Shown here piece by piece: positions 54,667-63,829 of a DNA stretch of 64,000 nt. Made by a program: the position numbers and the translations under genes. The notes below the pieces were generated by a model. The model was not told the DNA's origin and searched no databases. It saw nothing but the letters and a program-made list of their open reading frames with translations. Every line of letters begins with the position of its first letter. Within the stretch, counting starts at the first letter, position 1. This stretch comes from Streptococcus oralis (GTDB taxonomy: Bacteria; Bacillota; Bacilli; Lactobacillales; Streptococcaceae). The stretch covers positions 53,555 to 117,554 of the forward strand of contig NZ_QEWJ01000007.1 of the NCBI RefSeq assembly GCF_004127215.1. Direction: 5' to 3'.

Positions 54667-55629
54667 TTAAAAGAAGGTCAGGATGCGAAGGTAGTCAACT
54701 GTCAGCGCGAGCTCTGCAATGAAGAAGGGTAAGAGAATAGCGCCATCAAGTAAGACAGCTAACAAGAAACGATAAAATGGGTCAAGGCTACTGGTCTTAC
54801 TTGGCTTGCTAATCACAAAGAGATTTCCAAGGGCAAAGATGGCCATGCTTAGAAGAGTGAGGATGCCAGCGAATCGCAAGCCGCCAAAAAGTGCAAAGAA
54901 ACTTGCTAGAGCCGTTAAGACAAGCGGGATAGCAAAGAGTCGGCTGTAACGATCGCAAGCTTCTTGGAATGTGAAGTCGCTCTCCTGGTCCAGTACACGT
55001 CGGACAGTAAAGCCTCCCAAAATGATGGAAAAGTAAAATAGAGCGCTAGCGACCAAGATAGAAAGTCCAGCAAAGAGATCTAAAGGTGGGAGCTGGTTAG
55101 GTAAACTATTGGCAATAGAGGCCATATAGCCGTAGTAGAGGTGCTTGATATGATAGATACTAAAGAAAAGGTTGATTGACGACAGCAAGGTGAGCAGGGC
55201 AAAGACACTGTAACGATGCTTTTGGTCCGTATTCTTGCTGGCAGTTGGTTCTTGGATAGCATCCAGCAGCCAAGTCCAAAACAGTGCGATTTCTTCTTTG
55301 AATCTGGCTGTTTTACGAGGGTCAATATCTGGGATATAGGGGCTTTCTAAAGCCTTGCTGAGGATACTTTTCTCTTTTGCAGGGTTTTCTTGCTTGTGTT
55401 CCTCTTCAGTTTTCCCTTCTCCCTCTTCCTCGGTTTGGGTTTCCTCAGTCATTTCGGGAGTTTCCTCCTCATGCGTTTCCGACTCTTTAGGTGAGACAGA
55501 TGTTTCTTGGCTTACTTGTAGTTCGGTCTCCACAGTTTCTGAAGTCTCAGGCTCGTTGGGCTGGATTTCTGATTTTGTCTGAGGTGATTTCTTCTCAAGA
55601 TCGGCACTTTCAAACCATTCTTGTGTCAT
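54667..55629 (-). CDS. Membrane protein with acidic N-terminal region
   Basis: 320 aa. Residues about 5-90 are a very Glu/Thr/Ser/Pro-rich, disordered region (TEETQTEEEGEGKTEEEH). The C-terminal 200 residues hold about five hydrophobic segments (YSVFALLTLLSSINLFFSIY, LFAGLSILVASALFYFSIIL, LFAIPLVLTALASFFALFGG and others). Matches the streptococcal SP_0097 type. Function unknown. AGGAGG precedes the ATG. It lies just downstream of the PadR-DUF1700-DUF4097 genes on the same strand but after a 61-base gap. Confidence 0.7.
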   Translation of the reverse strand: MTQEWFESADLEKKSPQTKSEIQPNEPETSETVETELQVSQETSVSPKESETHEEETPEMTEETQTEEEGEGKTEEEHKQENPAKEKSILSKALESPYIPDIDPRKTARFKEEIALFWTWLLDAIQEPTASKNTDQKHRYSVFALLTLLSSINLFFSIYHIKHLYYGYMASIANSLPNQLPPLDLFAGLSILVASALFYFSIILGGFTVRRVLDQESDFTFQEACDRYSRLFAIPLVLTALASFFALFGGLRFAGILTLLSMAIFALGNLFVISKPSKTSSLDPFYRFLLAVLLDGAILLPFFIAELALTVDYLRILTFF

Positions 55630-55690
55630 GGTGGAACCTCCTTTTTATGGTCGTTTTCTATCTTTAGCCTAGCAGATGAAAGCGTTTTTG

Positions 55691-56620
55691 TCAATGGTTT
55701 CTAGATGGAGAAGAGTACTCTTCTTTAGGTAGGTAGATATCCTGGTTGGCTTTTGCAATGAGCAGGTCCTTGATATCTGCTCTTTCCGTTTTATAAGGGT
55801 TGGCAAGTTCATTCTCTTTTTGTCCACGATGTTCTTCTTTGGGTTTACGATAGATACCGCCATGCTGAGAAGAAATATCTAGATTGATACGGTCGGTCTC
55901 TTTCTGGGAGAGAATGAGGTTTAGAGTTGAATGAGCCTCTAGCTCGACCTTGCCGTGAACTTGGATATTTTCAGCATAGATGTGTGCTCCCTCCGTCTTG
56001 ACCTGACTATCTGTCAATTCGGCATCAAAGATATTGATGATATGAGGTGTCGTTAGTGTGCTGTTCTTGATAGAACTTTCAGTTAGTCTTAAGAGATAGC
56101 CTTTTGTTTTGATTGTCGCATTTTCAAGATTGGCTTGACGAATATTGGTTTGTCCACGATTGGCTGAGACGGTGATAGCTTGCAGTCTTCTTCCTTTAGG
56201 GAGGGAGAGAATGACTTCGTCAAAACGGTGAGAATAACTGCTGGCAATACGAAGTAGGCCTTCGATTCCTGAACCTAGAAAGCGATGTTGGGAGGCTTGT
56301 TTGTCAGTGACGGTCAGTGTTTTGTAACTCATGCCAGTAGTCAGATCGTGACGACCAGACACCGAAGGATGATAGGTGATATGGATCTTGTCATCTACAG
56401 ACTCTGTGATGGTTAGGCTGTGCTCTTCAAGGGTCAAATCAAGTTTTTCCACTTCATTTCCAAAGGTCACTTCTTCGATACGATTGTCATAGACGGGGTC
56501 TTTTGACATGGCAAGTAAACTTTGAATACCATTGGACTGCGCGCCTACAATGATCATGATAAAACCGAGGATTGTAGAAACCACACCAAAGATGAGAAAT
56601 CCTTTTGTCAATTTACGCAT
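55691..56620 (-). CDS. DUF4097-family protein with one membrane anchor
   Basis: 309 aa. N-terminal membrane segment (GFLIFGVVSTILGFIMIIVG, about 8-27), then a repetitive beta-helix-like DUF4097 region (about 45-260, e.g. LQAITVSANRGQTNIRQANL and TTPHIINIFDAELTDSQV). Start 56620 has AGAGAGG eight bases upstream; an ATG at 56629 is less well placed. Overlaps the DUF1700 gene by eight bases. PadR, DUF1700 and DUF4097 together recall LiaF-like envelope-stress modules, but the role here is not shown. Confidence 0.8.
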   Translation of the reverse strand: MRKLTKGFLIFGVVSTILGFIMIIVGAQSNGIQSLLAMSKDPVYDNRIEEVTFGNEVEKLDLTLEEHSLTITESVDDKIHITYHPSVSGRHDLTTGMSYKTLTVTDKQASQHRFLGSGIEGLLRIASSYSHRFDEVILSLPKGRRLQAITVSANRGQTNIRQANLENATIKTKGYLLRLTESSIKNSTLTTPHIINIFDAELTDSQVKTEGAHIYAENIQVHGKVELEAHSTLNLILSQKETDRINLDISSQHGGIYRKPKEEHRGQKENELANPYKTERADIKDLLIAKANQDIYLPKEEYSSPSRNH

Positions 56621-57206
56621 GTCTGTCACCTCTCTTTCCTTTTTTAAGAATCCATTGTGCCAAGCGGACGATTAGGAGGCCAAAGAAACGAGCTACATAG
56701 GAGATACCCAGTAGAACAAGAGAAGAAGCACCGATAGAAAGCAAACCGGCCCCAAAAATCAAGATAAAGGCAGATTTGGCTTCGACTAGGACGCTAAAGC
56801 TCTCTACGATAAAGAGTCCACCTAGCAGGATACCCGTCACAGAGACGGTAAAGAAGGCTAAAATGACGGAGACGGCTGCGATAATAATACCGATGATGGC
56901 CATGAGGATGCCGATCCCGACCGGAATTCCGATAGGAGCTACTAGCAGGGCCAGGAGGGCAATGTGTAGCAGTTGACGGTCATTCTTTTGAGCAGGGGCT
57001 TCATTGACTTTTTTATCGAGAAGATCAGAGAGGATATCATGGGCAGCTTCTTTTGGAGTTCCCAGACTGGCAATGAGTTCCTCTTCGCCCTCTGGACCTG
57101 CATCGTCAAATAGTTCCTTAAAGTAGTCCATAGCTTCGATGCGGTCAGCTTCAGGCAGTTTATGGAGATAGGTTTCTAACTGAGTCAGATAGTCAGTTCT
57201 TGTCAT
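56613..57206 (-). CDS. DUF1700-family membrane protein
   Basis: 197 aa. N-terminal cytoplasmic DUF1700 helical region (about 1-70) begins MTRTDYLTQLETYLHKLPEA and includes FDDAGPEGEEELIASLGTP. Four hydrophobic segments follow. Such proteins occur next to PadR regulators and DUF4097 proteins. The start overlaps the PadR gene by 14 bases, so the three genes are coupled. Confidence 0.85.
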   Translation of the reverse strand: MTRTDYLTQLETYLHKLPEADRIEAMDYFKELFDDAGPEGEEELIASLGTPKEAAHDILSDLLDKKVNEAPAQKNDRQLLHIALLALLVAPIGIPVGIGILMAIIGIIIAAVSVILAFFTVSVTGILLGGLFIVESFSVLVEAKSAFILIFGAGLLSIGASSLVLLGISYVARFFGLLIVRLAQWILKKGKRGDRHA

Positions 57207-57519
57207 GGCGGATACTCCCTTCTATGATGCCGTTGACGGTGTCGGTATAGAGCGTCCACTCTTCCTTTAGAGTAACGAGCTGCTCTACGCCCCGATTGGT
57301 CAAGGAGTAGTATTTGCGCATACGCCCCTGAAACTCTCTAGAGTAGGTGGTCAGAAAGCCACTGGCTTCCAATTTTTTGAGAATGGGATAGAGCGTAGAT
57401 TCTTTGATATTGGCGATGAGCTTAATGGTTTGACTAATCTCATAACCATAAGAATCCCCCTGCTCCAGTACAGCCAAGATGAGAAACTCGATCAAGGCAG
57501 AGGATGTTGGGAAGTACAT
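57193..57519 (-). CDS. PadR-family regulator
   Basis: 108-aa winged-helix repressor: SSALIEFLILAVLEQGDSYGYEIS and STLYPILKKLEASGFLTTY are the family's core motifs (about 6-60). First gene of the operon. AAAGGAGG precedes its ATG. An AT-rich palindromic repeat in its promoter (57542-57558) is a likely own operator. Confidence 0.9.
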   Translation of the reverse strand: MYFPTSSALIEFLILAVLEQGDSYGYEISQTIKLIANIKESTLYPILKKLEASGFLTTYSREFQGRMRKYYSLTNRGVEQLVTLKEEWTLYTDTVNGIIEGSIRHDKN

Positions 57520-57541
57520 GGGAAACCTCCTTTATATTATA

Positions 57542-57628
57542 TAAAAATTTTATATATACTCTTTTCAAATATATTGTATCTCAAGTTGAAAGCCCTGTCA
57601 AGAAATATGTGTAAAAATTTTATATATA
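57542..57628. repeat. 17-bp AT-rich direct repeat, two copies
   Basis: TAAAAATTTTATATATA is present exactly at 57542-57558 and 57612-57628, 70 bases apart. The first copy lies in the PadR promoter and the second near the end of the MFS gene. Each has a near-palindromic core (TAAAAATTTTA). Likely PadR operators. Confidence 0.5.
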
Positions 57629-57654
57629 AAAAACTCCTAGTATAAACTAGAAGT
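57628..57654 (-). terminator. Terminator of the MFS gene
   Basis: On the minus strand AAACTTCTAGT, TTAT, ACTAGGAGTTT with one G-T pair, then T run, directly after the MFS stop. Confidence 0.75.
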
Positions 57655-58821
57655 TTAGAGGATTTTTTCAGCCCGATCCACCATAAAGAGCGAGATGGTC
57701 ATGATGATATCGATGGCTAGAAGGGCAAGAACCGCTGGAACCCAAGATTGAAAAAGTTCAAAACTATAACCAAACAAGGCAGGTCCAAAAGCAGCTAAGA
57801 TGTAGCCCCCTGTTTGCGCTAGTCCTGATAGCTGAGCTGTCTTTTCAGGAGAACTGGTTTTAAGAGAAAAGCAAACCATGAGGTAGGGGAAGAGGGCGCT
57901 GCAGGCCGTTCCAATCAAGAGATGGACGACTAACCAGTAGAGGAAATTATTGGCTGGATACAAGAGCATGGCAATTCCTATCATACCAGCGATAGAGATA
58001 ATTGCCAGCATGATTCGACGATGACCATCTGACAGACGAGTGGTCAGACTTGGAACAGTCATTGAAAAAGGAATGCTGATCAGTGAGAAAATAGAAGCCA
58101 GAAGAGCCGCATCACTATTAGAAAGACCAGCACTAATAGCCATAGTTGGCAACCAGGTCATGCTTGTATAAAAGAGCAAGGACTGAAGACCACCAAAGAC
58201 AATGATAGCCCAGACATCTTTACTTTTTAGAATATTCTCTTTGACTTGCTTTTCTTTTTGGCTTTCTAGGTGGTGGTTGTGGCGATGATTTGGCAACCAG
58301 ACTAGCAGTGTGACTAGACAGAGAAAGCTGAGAACGAGGATGAGGCCCTTCCAAGAACTAGCTTGGGTGATAGGGACAGAAAGATAAGAAGCGATGGCTG
58401 TCGAAATTCCCATGGCAGTGACATAGAGAGTTGTTAGGAAACTAATCTTTTGAGGCTGATTTGCCTGGATCATACTTGGGAGGAGTACATTGAAGATCGC
58501 AATGCTTGCTCCTACAATTAGGGTTCCTAGATAGAGAAGGGGAAGATTGAGAATCCGAATGACAGAGCCAACAGTTAAGAGGAGGAGACAGTAAGTAAAG
58601 AGGTGTTCCAACCCGATTTTTTGTGCCAAGCGGCTTGCAAAAGCAGAGAAAAGAGCAAACATCAAGAGAGGGAGACTGGTTAAAATCCCAAGAGAGCTGA
58701 CCTCCACTCCTAGTCCTTGAGCGATATCTCCTAAAATGGTTGGAAGAGCAGTAAATGGAGAACGTAAAACAGTCCCGATTAAGACAATTCCTAGAACAAA
58801 AAAGAGTGATTGTTTTTTCAT
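57655..58821 (-). CDS. MFS transporter, CynX/NimT type
   Basis: 388-aa 12-segment transporter. Opening LRSPFTALPTILGDIAQGLGVEVSSLGILTSLPLLMFA is typical of the CynX/NimT-type MFS group. QANQPQKISFLTTLYVTAMGISTAIA covers segments 4-5. Substrate unknown. It is transcribed toward the PadR operon but separated by a terminator. Confidence 0.85.
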   Translation of the reverse strand: MKKQSLFFVLGIVLIGTVLRSPFTALPTILGDIAQGLGVEVSSLGILTSLPLLMFALFSAFASRLAQKIGLEHLFTYCLLLLTVGSVIRILNLPLLYLGTLIVGASIAIFNVLLPSMIQANQPQKISFLTTLYVTAMGISTAIASYLSVPITQASSWKGLILVLSFLCLVTLLVWLPNHRHNHHLESQKEKQVKENILKSKDVWAIIVFGGLQSLLFYTSMTWLPTMAISAGLSNSDAALLASIFSLISIPFSMTVPSLTTRLSDGHRRIMLAIISIAGMIGIAMLLYPANNFLYWLVVHLLIGTACSALFPYLMVCFSLKTSSPEKTAQLSGLAQTGGYILAAFGPALFGYSFELFQSWVPAVLALLAIDIIMTISLFMVDRAEKIL

Positions 58822-59042
58822 AAAAACCTCGATAGGATGATTTTAATAACAGCTTATTTTAAGGTTTTTTCCTTATAATGTCAAGTAATGACAGCCAAGA
58901 CAAATCAATCAATGGAAGTGAAAATAAAGTGAAAAGAGACAGATTTCTTTACTAGAATTTTCCTTGATTTGATATAAAAATAGGAAACTAGGAGAATTTG
59001 TGATAAAATAGTGGAAGGAAATCTATACATTGGAGAAAAACT

Positions 59043-59873
59043 GTGCCTGAAAAGCAAAAAATCAGCGTCTTGATGTCGGTCTATGTAAAGGAAAATCCGA
59101 CGTTTTTAAGAGATGCTATCAAAAGTGTTCAAAACCAGACCTTGAAACCGAGCGAGCTTGTTCTTGTTGAGGACGGGCCGCTCACACCCGAACTCTATCA
59201 GGTGCTAGATGAAGTGGAAACTCAGTCAGACATTCCAGTTAAACGGTGCCCCTTAGAACAAAACCAAGGTTTAGGCTTGGCTCTTCGATACGGTGTTTTA
59301 CAGTGCCAGTATGACATTATTGCCCGCATGGATACGGATGATTTAGCCGTTCCGGATCGTTTTGAGAAACAGCTTCAGCTAATGGAGAAAGAAGATCTCG
59401 ACCTCTTAGGTGGGCATATCGCAGAGTTCATTGACAATCCAGATGAGATTGTGTCTTATCGTCGTGTTCCAACTCAGCATGCAGACATTGTGGCTTATCA
59501 GAGAATGAGAAGCGCCTTTAACCATATGACAGTCATGTTCAAAAAGGACATGGTCCTCAAGGCGGGCAACTATGAAGATGGCCTTTACATGGAGGATGAC
59601 CTCCTTTGGCTCAATATGATTGCTGCAGGTGCCAAGACTGGGAACCTAGATCAAATCTTGTGTAAGGTTCGTGTCGGTGCAGGGATGTTTGAGCGTCGAG
59701 GTGGCTTGCGTTACCTTAAACTCTATCGTCAAGCTCGCCAACGGATGCTTGAGCGAGGGCAAATTTCTTACATGGAATATGCTAAAAGTGTAGCCATTCA
59801 GGCCATTGTTGCACTTTGTCCAGGCTTTGTACGTCAGTTTATCTTCGTCAAACTTTTAAGAAAGAGAAAGTAA
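59043..59873 (+). CDS. Family 2 glycosyltransferase
   Basis: 276-aa GT-A enzyme. Opening ISVLMSVYVKENPTFLRDAI, the DxD motif RMDTDDLAVPDRF (about 94-106) and the acceptor motif EDGLYMEDDLLWLNM fit GT2. GTG start with GGAG upstream. It has no clear membrane segment apart from a C-terminal hydrophobic helix. Sits 75 bases before a CapD-like dehydratase, suggesting one pathway for a surface glycan. SP_0102-like. Confidence 0.88.
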   Translation: MPEKQKISVLMSVYVKENPTFLRDAIKSVQNQTLKPSELVLVEDGPLTPELYQVLDEVETQSDIPVKRCPLEQNQGLGLALRYGVLQCQYDIIARMDTDDLAVPDRFEKQLQLMEKEDLDLLGGHIAEFIDNPDEIVSYRRVPTQHADIVAYQRMRSAFNHMTVMFKKDMVLKAGNYEDGLYMEDDLLWLNMIAAGAKTGNLDQILCKVRVGAGMFERRGGLRYLKLYRQARQRMLERGQISYMEYAKSVAIQAIVALCPGFVRQFIFVKLLRKRK

Positions 59874-59948
59874 GCCCCGATAGACTGAATGATTCAGGTT
59901 ATCATAACAACAGTATCATCTGACTCTTTTAAGGGGGAGTAAATTCCT

Positions 59949-61799
59949 ATGAATAAAAAACTAACAGATTATGTGATTGATCTGGTTGAAATTTTAAATA
60001 AACAGCAAAAACAAGTGTTTTGGGGGATATTCGATATTCTGAGTATGGTGGTTTCCATCATCGTATCTTATATCTTGTTTTATGGCCTTATAAATCCTGC
60101 GCCTGTAGATTATGTAATCTACACTCTTTTAGCCTTCCTCCTCTATCAAATCATGATTGCGTTTTGGGGGCTAAATGCTAGTATTAGTCGTTATAGCAAG
60201 ATTACGGATTTCATGAAAATCTTTTTCGGAGTGATGCTTAGTAGTGTTCTTTCCTATGGGATTTGCTATGCCTTTCTTCCACTATTTTCTATCCGTTTCA
60301 TCGTGCTCTTTATCTTGTTGAGTACCTTCCTCATCTTGCTTCCTCGTATCACTTGGCAGTTGATTTATTCTAAGCGCAAGCAGGGTAGTGGGGATGGTGA
60401 GCACCGTCGTACCTTCTTGATTGGTGCTGGCGATGGTGGTGCTCTCTTTATGAATAGCTACCAACACCCAACTAGTGACCTCGAGTTAGTGGGAATTTTG
60501 GATAGCGATGAAAAGAAAAAGGGACAAAAACTAGGTGGAATCCCAGTTTTGGGCTCCTATGATAATCTGCCTGAATTGGCCAAACGTCACCAAATCGAGC
60601 GAGTCATCGTAGCCATCCCTTCGCTTGACCCATCAGAGTACGAACGCATCTTGCAGATGTGTAATAAACTCGGTATCAAATGTTACAAGATGCCCAAGGT
60701 TGAGACAGTTGTTCAGGGGCTTCACCAACCAGGTAGTGGCTTCCAGAAAATTGACATCACAGACCTTTTGGGGCGTCAGGAAATTCGTCTTGACGAATCC
60801 CGTCTGGGTGCAGAGCTTACAGGCAAGACTATCTTGGTGACAGGAGCTGGTGGTTCGATTGGTTCAGAGATTTGTCGTCAGGTTAGCCGCTTCAATCCAG
60901 AGCGTATCGTCTTGCTTGGACATGGTGAAAACTCAATCTATCTTGTTTATCATGAATTGATCCGTACATTCCAAGGGATTGATTATGTTCCTGTCATTGC
61001 AGATATTCAGGACTATGATCGTCTTTTGCAGGTGTTTGAACAGTACAAACCAGCCATTGTCTACCATGCTGCTGCCCACAAGCACGTTCCGATGATGGAG
61101 CGCAATCCAAAAGAAGCCTTCAAAAACAATATCCTCGGAACCTACAATGTTGCTAAGGCTGTTGATGCAGCTAAGGTACCTAAGATGGTTATGATTTCGA
61201 CTGACAAGGCGGTCAATCCACCGAATGTTATGGGCGCAACCAAGCGCGTGGCAGAGTTGATTGTCACTGGCTTTAACCAACGTAGCAAATCCACCTACTG
61301 TGCAGTTCGTTTTGGGAATGTTCTCGGTAGCCGTGGTAGCGTGATTCCTGTCTTTGAACGCCAGATTGCTGAAGGCGGTCCTGTAACGGTGACAGACTTC
61401 CGTATGACACGTTACTTCATGACCATTCCAGAGGCTAGCCGTCTAGTAATCCATGCTGGTGCTTATGCCAAGGACGGAGAAGTCTTTATCCTTGACATGG
61501 GCAAACCAGTCAAGATCTATGATTTGGCTAAGAAAATGGTCCTTCTAAGCGGACATACCGAAAGCGAAATTCCAATCGTTGAAGTCGGGATTCGACCAGG
61601 GGAAAAACTCTATGAAGAACTCTTGGTTTCGACCGAATTGGTTGATAACCAAGTCATGGATAAGATTTTCGTTGGTAAGGTAAATGTCATGCCACTAGAA
61701 GCCATCAATCAAAAAATAGAGGAGTTCCGTTCACTCAGTGGAGATGAGCTCAAAGAAGCGATCATTTCTTTTGCAAATGAAACAACTCATGCTGAGTAA
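59949..61799 (+). CDS. CapD-like UDP-sugar 4,6-dehydratase, membrane form
   Basis: 616 aa. Four hydrophobic segments in the first 140 residues, a CoA-binding-like Rossmann part (FLIGAGDGGALFMNSY), and a C-terminal SDR domain with NAD loop VTGAGGSIGSEICRQ (about 298-312). The active site STDKAVNPPNVMGATKR has Met in place of Tyr in YxxxK, as in FlaA1/CapD dehydratases. These make UDP-4-keto-6-deoxy-GlcNAc-type precursors of surface polysaccharides. SP_0103-like. Strong RBS AAGGGGGAG. Confidence 0.9.
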   Translation: MNKKLTDYVIDLVEILNKQQKQVFWGIFDILSMVVSIIVSYILFYGLINPAPVDYVIYTLLAFLLYQIMIAFWGLNASISRYSKITDFMKIFFGVMLSSVLSYGICYAFLPLFSIRFIVLFILLSTFLILLPRITWQLIYSKRKQGSGDGEHRRTFLIGAGDGGALFMNSYQHPTSDLELVGILDSDEKKKGQKLGGIPVLGSYDNLPELAKRHQIERVIVAIPSLDPSEYERILQMCNKLGIKCYKMPKVETVVQGLHQPGSGFQKIDITDLLGRQEIRLDESRLGAELTGKTILVTGAGGSIGSEICRQVSRFNPERIVLLGHGENSIYLVYHELIRTFQGIDYVPVIADIQDYDRLLQVFEQYKPAIVYHAAAHKHVPMMERNPKEAFKNNILGTYNVAKAVDAAKVPKMVMISTDKAVNPPNVMGATKRVAELIVTGFNQRSKSTYCAVRFGNVLGSRGSVIPVFERQIAEGGPVTVTDFRMTRYFMTIPEASRLVIHAGAYAKDGEVFILDMGKPVKIYDLAKKMVLLSGHTESEIPIVEVGIRPGEKLYEELLVSTELVDNQVMDKIFVGKVNVMPLEAINQKIEEFRSLSGDELKEAIISFANETTHAE

Positions 61800-61831
61800 G
61801 GGAAGCTGATCAAAAGTCTTTAAAATCAGAA

Positions 61832-61881
61832 AAATGCATAATATCAGGCATTCAAAAACCTTGGTATTATGCGTTTTATCA
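61832..61881. terminator. Terminator between the CapD-like and XRE genes
   Basis: AATGCATAATA and TATTATGCGTT (one G-T pair) close a 21-base loop. T run follows. Converging genes. Confidence 0.75.
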
Positions 61882-61961
61882 TGGGAAATGTTATATAAGT
61901 TGTGAAACAAGGTTGCTTGTTCTTTTTTAAAAGAAAGGATGGTTGGATACTTCCATCTCCG

Positions 61962-62456
61962 TCACTTTTTGCTATTGACTTCTTCTGAAGTTTTTTCAAG
62001 ACCAATCACTTTATCAAGATAACGTTGTTTGGTTTTGAGAGCCTTGTTGATAGCAACTGCAGACGCAATCAAGAGTACGAAGGTTAGCCAGATCCAAGCA
62101 GTGAATTCGGCTGGAAAACTAGAACCGGCTAAAAAGAGATAGATAGCCAAAGCCAATACGAAAATATAAATCACTTGCCAGAGACCAAAGGACTTAACTT
62201 CTTTATAGTATTTGCCCTTGTCTTCCTCCAAAATCACTGCTGTGGAACCTTTTTCAGAGTTTTCATCCAGTAGTAGATAGTCAGTTGTCACTTGAAAAAT
62301 CTTGCTTAATTCAATGACTTTTTCGATTTCAGGAAGGACTTGTCCAGACTCCCATTTGGAGATACTTTGCCGAGAAACATTGATTTGTTCTGCTAGCTTT
62401 TCTTGGGACCAACCTTTTTCCTTTCTGAGCTCAAATAGTTTTTCTGCGAGTTTCAT
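61962..62456 (-). CDS. XRE-family regulator with membrane segments
   Basis: 164 aa. HTH_3 domain at residues 1-60: [32 protein letters not shown]. Two hydrophobic segments (about 92-108 and 117-135) suggest a membrane-bound regulator. A short charged tail ends it. Target genes unknown. AAAGGAGG precedes the ATG on the minus strand. Confidence 0.88.
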   Translation of the reverse strand: MKLAEKLFELRKEKGWSQEKLAEQINVSRQSISKWESGQVLPEIEKVIELSKIFQVTTDYLLLDENSEKGSTAVILEEDKGKYYKEVKSFGLWQVIYIFVLALAIYLFLAGSSFPAEFTAWIWLTFVLLIASAVAINKALKTKQRYLDKVIGLEKTSEEVNSKK

Positions 62457-62578
62457 TATTCTATCCTCCTTTTTCTACTTCTATCCTAACAATTTTTACT
62501 TATAATGAGAATACAATCTCCTGTACTATTTGTCAATCAGAGGTTGCACCTTTTGTTGCAGTCTGTCTTGGGGAAATA

Positions 62579-62587
62579 TGGTATACT
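62579..62587 (+). promoter_or_regulatory. ruvA promoter, extended -10
   Basis: TG, G, TATACT at 62579-62587. A weak -35 (TTGCAG, 62556-62561) has a 20-base spacer. Confidence 0.5.
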
Positions 62588-62614
62588 AGATAGGCAAAAT
62601 AAGGGAGAAAAATT

Positions 62615-63208
62615 ATGTACGAATATCTAAAAGGAATCATTACCAAAATCACTGCTAAATATATCGTTCTTGAGGCAAATGGTATCGGTTATATCCTGCA
62701 TGTAGCCAATCCCTATGCTTACTCAGATCAGGTCAATCAAGAAACTCAAATTTATGTGCATCAAGTTGTTCGTGAGGACGCCCATCTGCTTTACGGTTTC
62801 CACTCAGAAGACGAGAAGAAGCTCTTTCTTAGTCTGATCTCGGTCTCTGGGATTGGTCCTGTATCAGCTCTTGCTATTATCGCTGCCGATGACAATGCTG
62901 GCTTGGTTCAGGCGATTGAGACCAAGAACATCACCTACTTGACCAAGTTCCCTAAAATTGGTAAGAAAACAGCCCAGCAGATGGTGCTAGACTTGGAAGG
63001 AAAGGTAGTTGTGGCTAGTGATGACCTTCCTGCCAAGGTGGCAGTGCAAACCAGCGCTGAAAACCAAGAACTGGAAGAAGCTATGGAAGCCATGATGGCA
63101 CTGGGCTACAAAGCAACCGAGCTTAAGAAAATCAAGAAATTCTTTGAAGGAACGACGGATACGGCTGAGAACTACATCAAGTCTGCCCTTAAGATGTTGG
63201 TAAAATAG
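62615..63208 (+). CDS. ruvA: Holliday junction protein RuvA
   Basis: 197-aa DNA-binding subunit of the RuvAB branch-migration complex. N-terminal OB fold ([20 protein letters not shown]), two HhH motifs ([15 protein letters not shown] and [19 protein letters not shown], about 70-125), and the C-terminal domain that regulates RuvB (about 148-197). Full family length. Nine bases before tag. Confidence 0.97.
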   Translation: MYEYLKGIITKITAKYIVLEANGIGYILHVANPYAYSDQVNQETQIYVHQVVREDAHLLYGFHSEDEKKLFLSLISVSGIGPVSALAIIAADDNAGLVQAIETKNITYLTKFPKIGKKTAQQMVLDLEGKVVVASDDLPAKVAVQTSAENQELEEAMEAMMALGYKATELKKIKKFFEGTTDTAENYIKSALKMLVK

Positions 63209-63217
63209 GAGAAGAGT

Positions 63218-63781
63218 ATGCCAAAACGCTGTGGTTGGGTTAAAATGAATAACCCCTTATATGTAGCCTATCATGATGAAGAGTGGGGTCAACCCCTTCA
63301 TGATGACCGCGCCCTTTTTGAGTTACTTTGTTTGGAGACCTATCAGGCAGGCCTGTCTTGGGAAACGGTGCTAAACAAGCGTCAAGCTTTCAGAGAAGCA
63401 TTTCATGGCTATCAAATTCAAGCGGTCGCGGAAATGACAGATGGGGAGTTGGAAGCCTTATTAGAGAATCCAGCCATCATCCGAAATCGTGCCAAGCTCT
63501 TTGCAACACGCGCCAACGCCCAAGCATTTTTACAAGTCCAGAAAACCTACGGTTCCTTTGATGCTTACCTCTGGTCTTTTGTAGATGGACAAACCATCAT
63601 CAATGATGTTCCTGACTATCACCTAGCACCTGCTAAAACAGCCTTGTCTGAAAAGTTATCTCAAGATCTCAAAAAAAAAGGATTCAAATTCACAGGTCCA
63701 GTCGCAGTTTTAGCTTTTTTACAAGCGGCAGGTCTGATTGACGACCACGAGAATGATTGTGAGTGGAAAAACGGAAATTAG
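63218..63781 (+). CDS. tag: DNA-3-methyladenine glycosylase I
   Basis: 187 aa base-excision repair enzyme that removes 3-methyladenine. Opening PKRCGWVKMNNPLYVAYHDEEWGQP, then ELLCLETYQAGLSWETVLNKR (HhH region). Zinc ligands of the family are seen as Cys near residue 4 and the late His and Cys in DDHENDCEW. Cotranscribed with ruvA. Confidence 0.95.
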   Translation: MPKRCGWVKMNNPLYVAYHDEEWGQPLHDDRALFELLCLETYQAGLSWETVLNKRQAFREAFHGYQIQAVAEMTDGELEALLENPAIIRNRAKLFATRANAQAFLQVQKTYGSFDAYLWSFVDGQTIINDVPDYHLAPAKTALSEKLSQDLKKKGFKFTGPVAVLAFLQAAGLIDDHENDCEWKNGN

Positions 63782-63829
63782 TGAGTGCAAGCGTCTAACT
63801 ATCTGAGAATATAGAAAAAAGCTGAGAAA

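Noticed and set aside
62618-62625. TACGAATA, an exact cin-box, at the start of ruvA
   Set aside because: It is made by the ruvA start codons (Tyr-Glu-Tyr) and has no T-rich stretch upstream, and its promoter position would be inside the gene. Coincidence.
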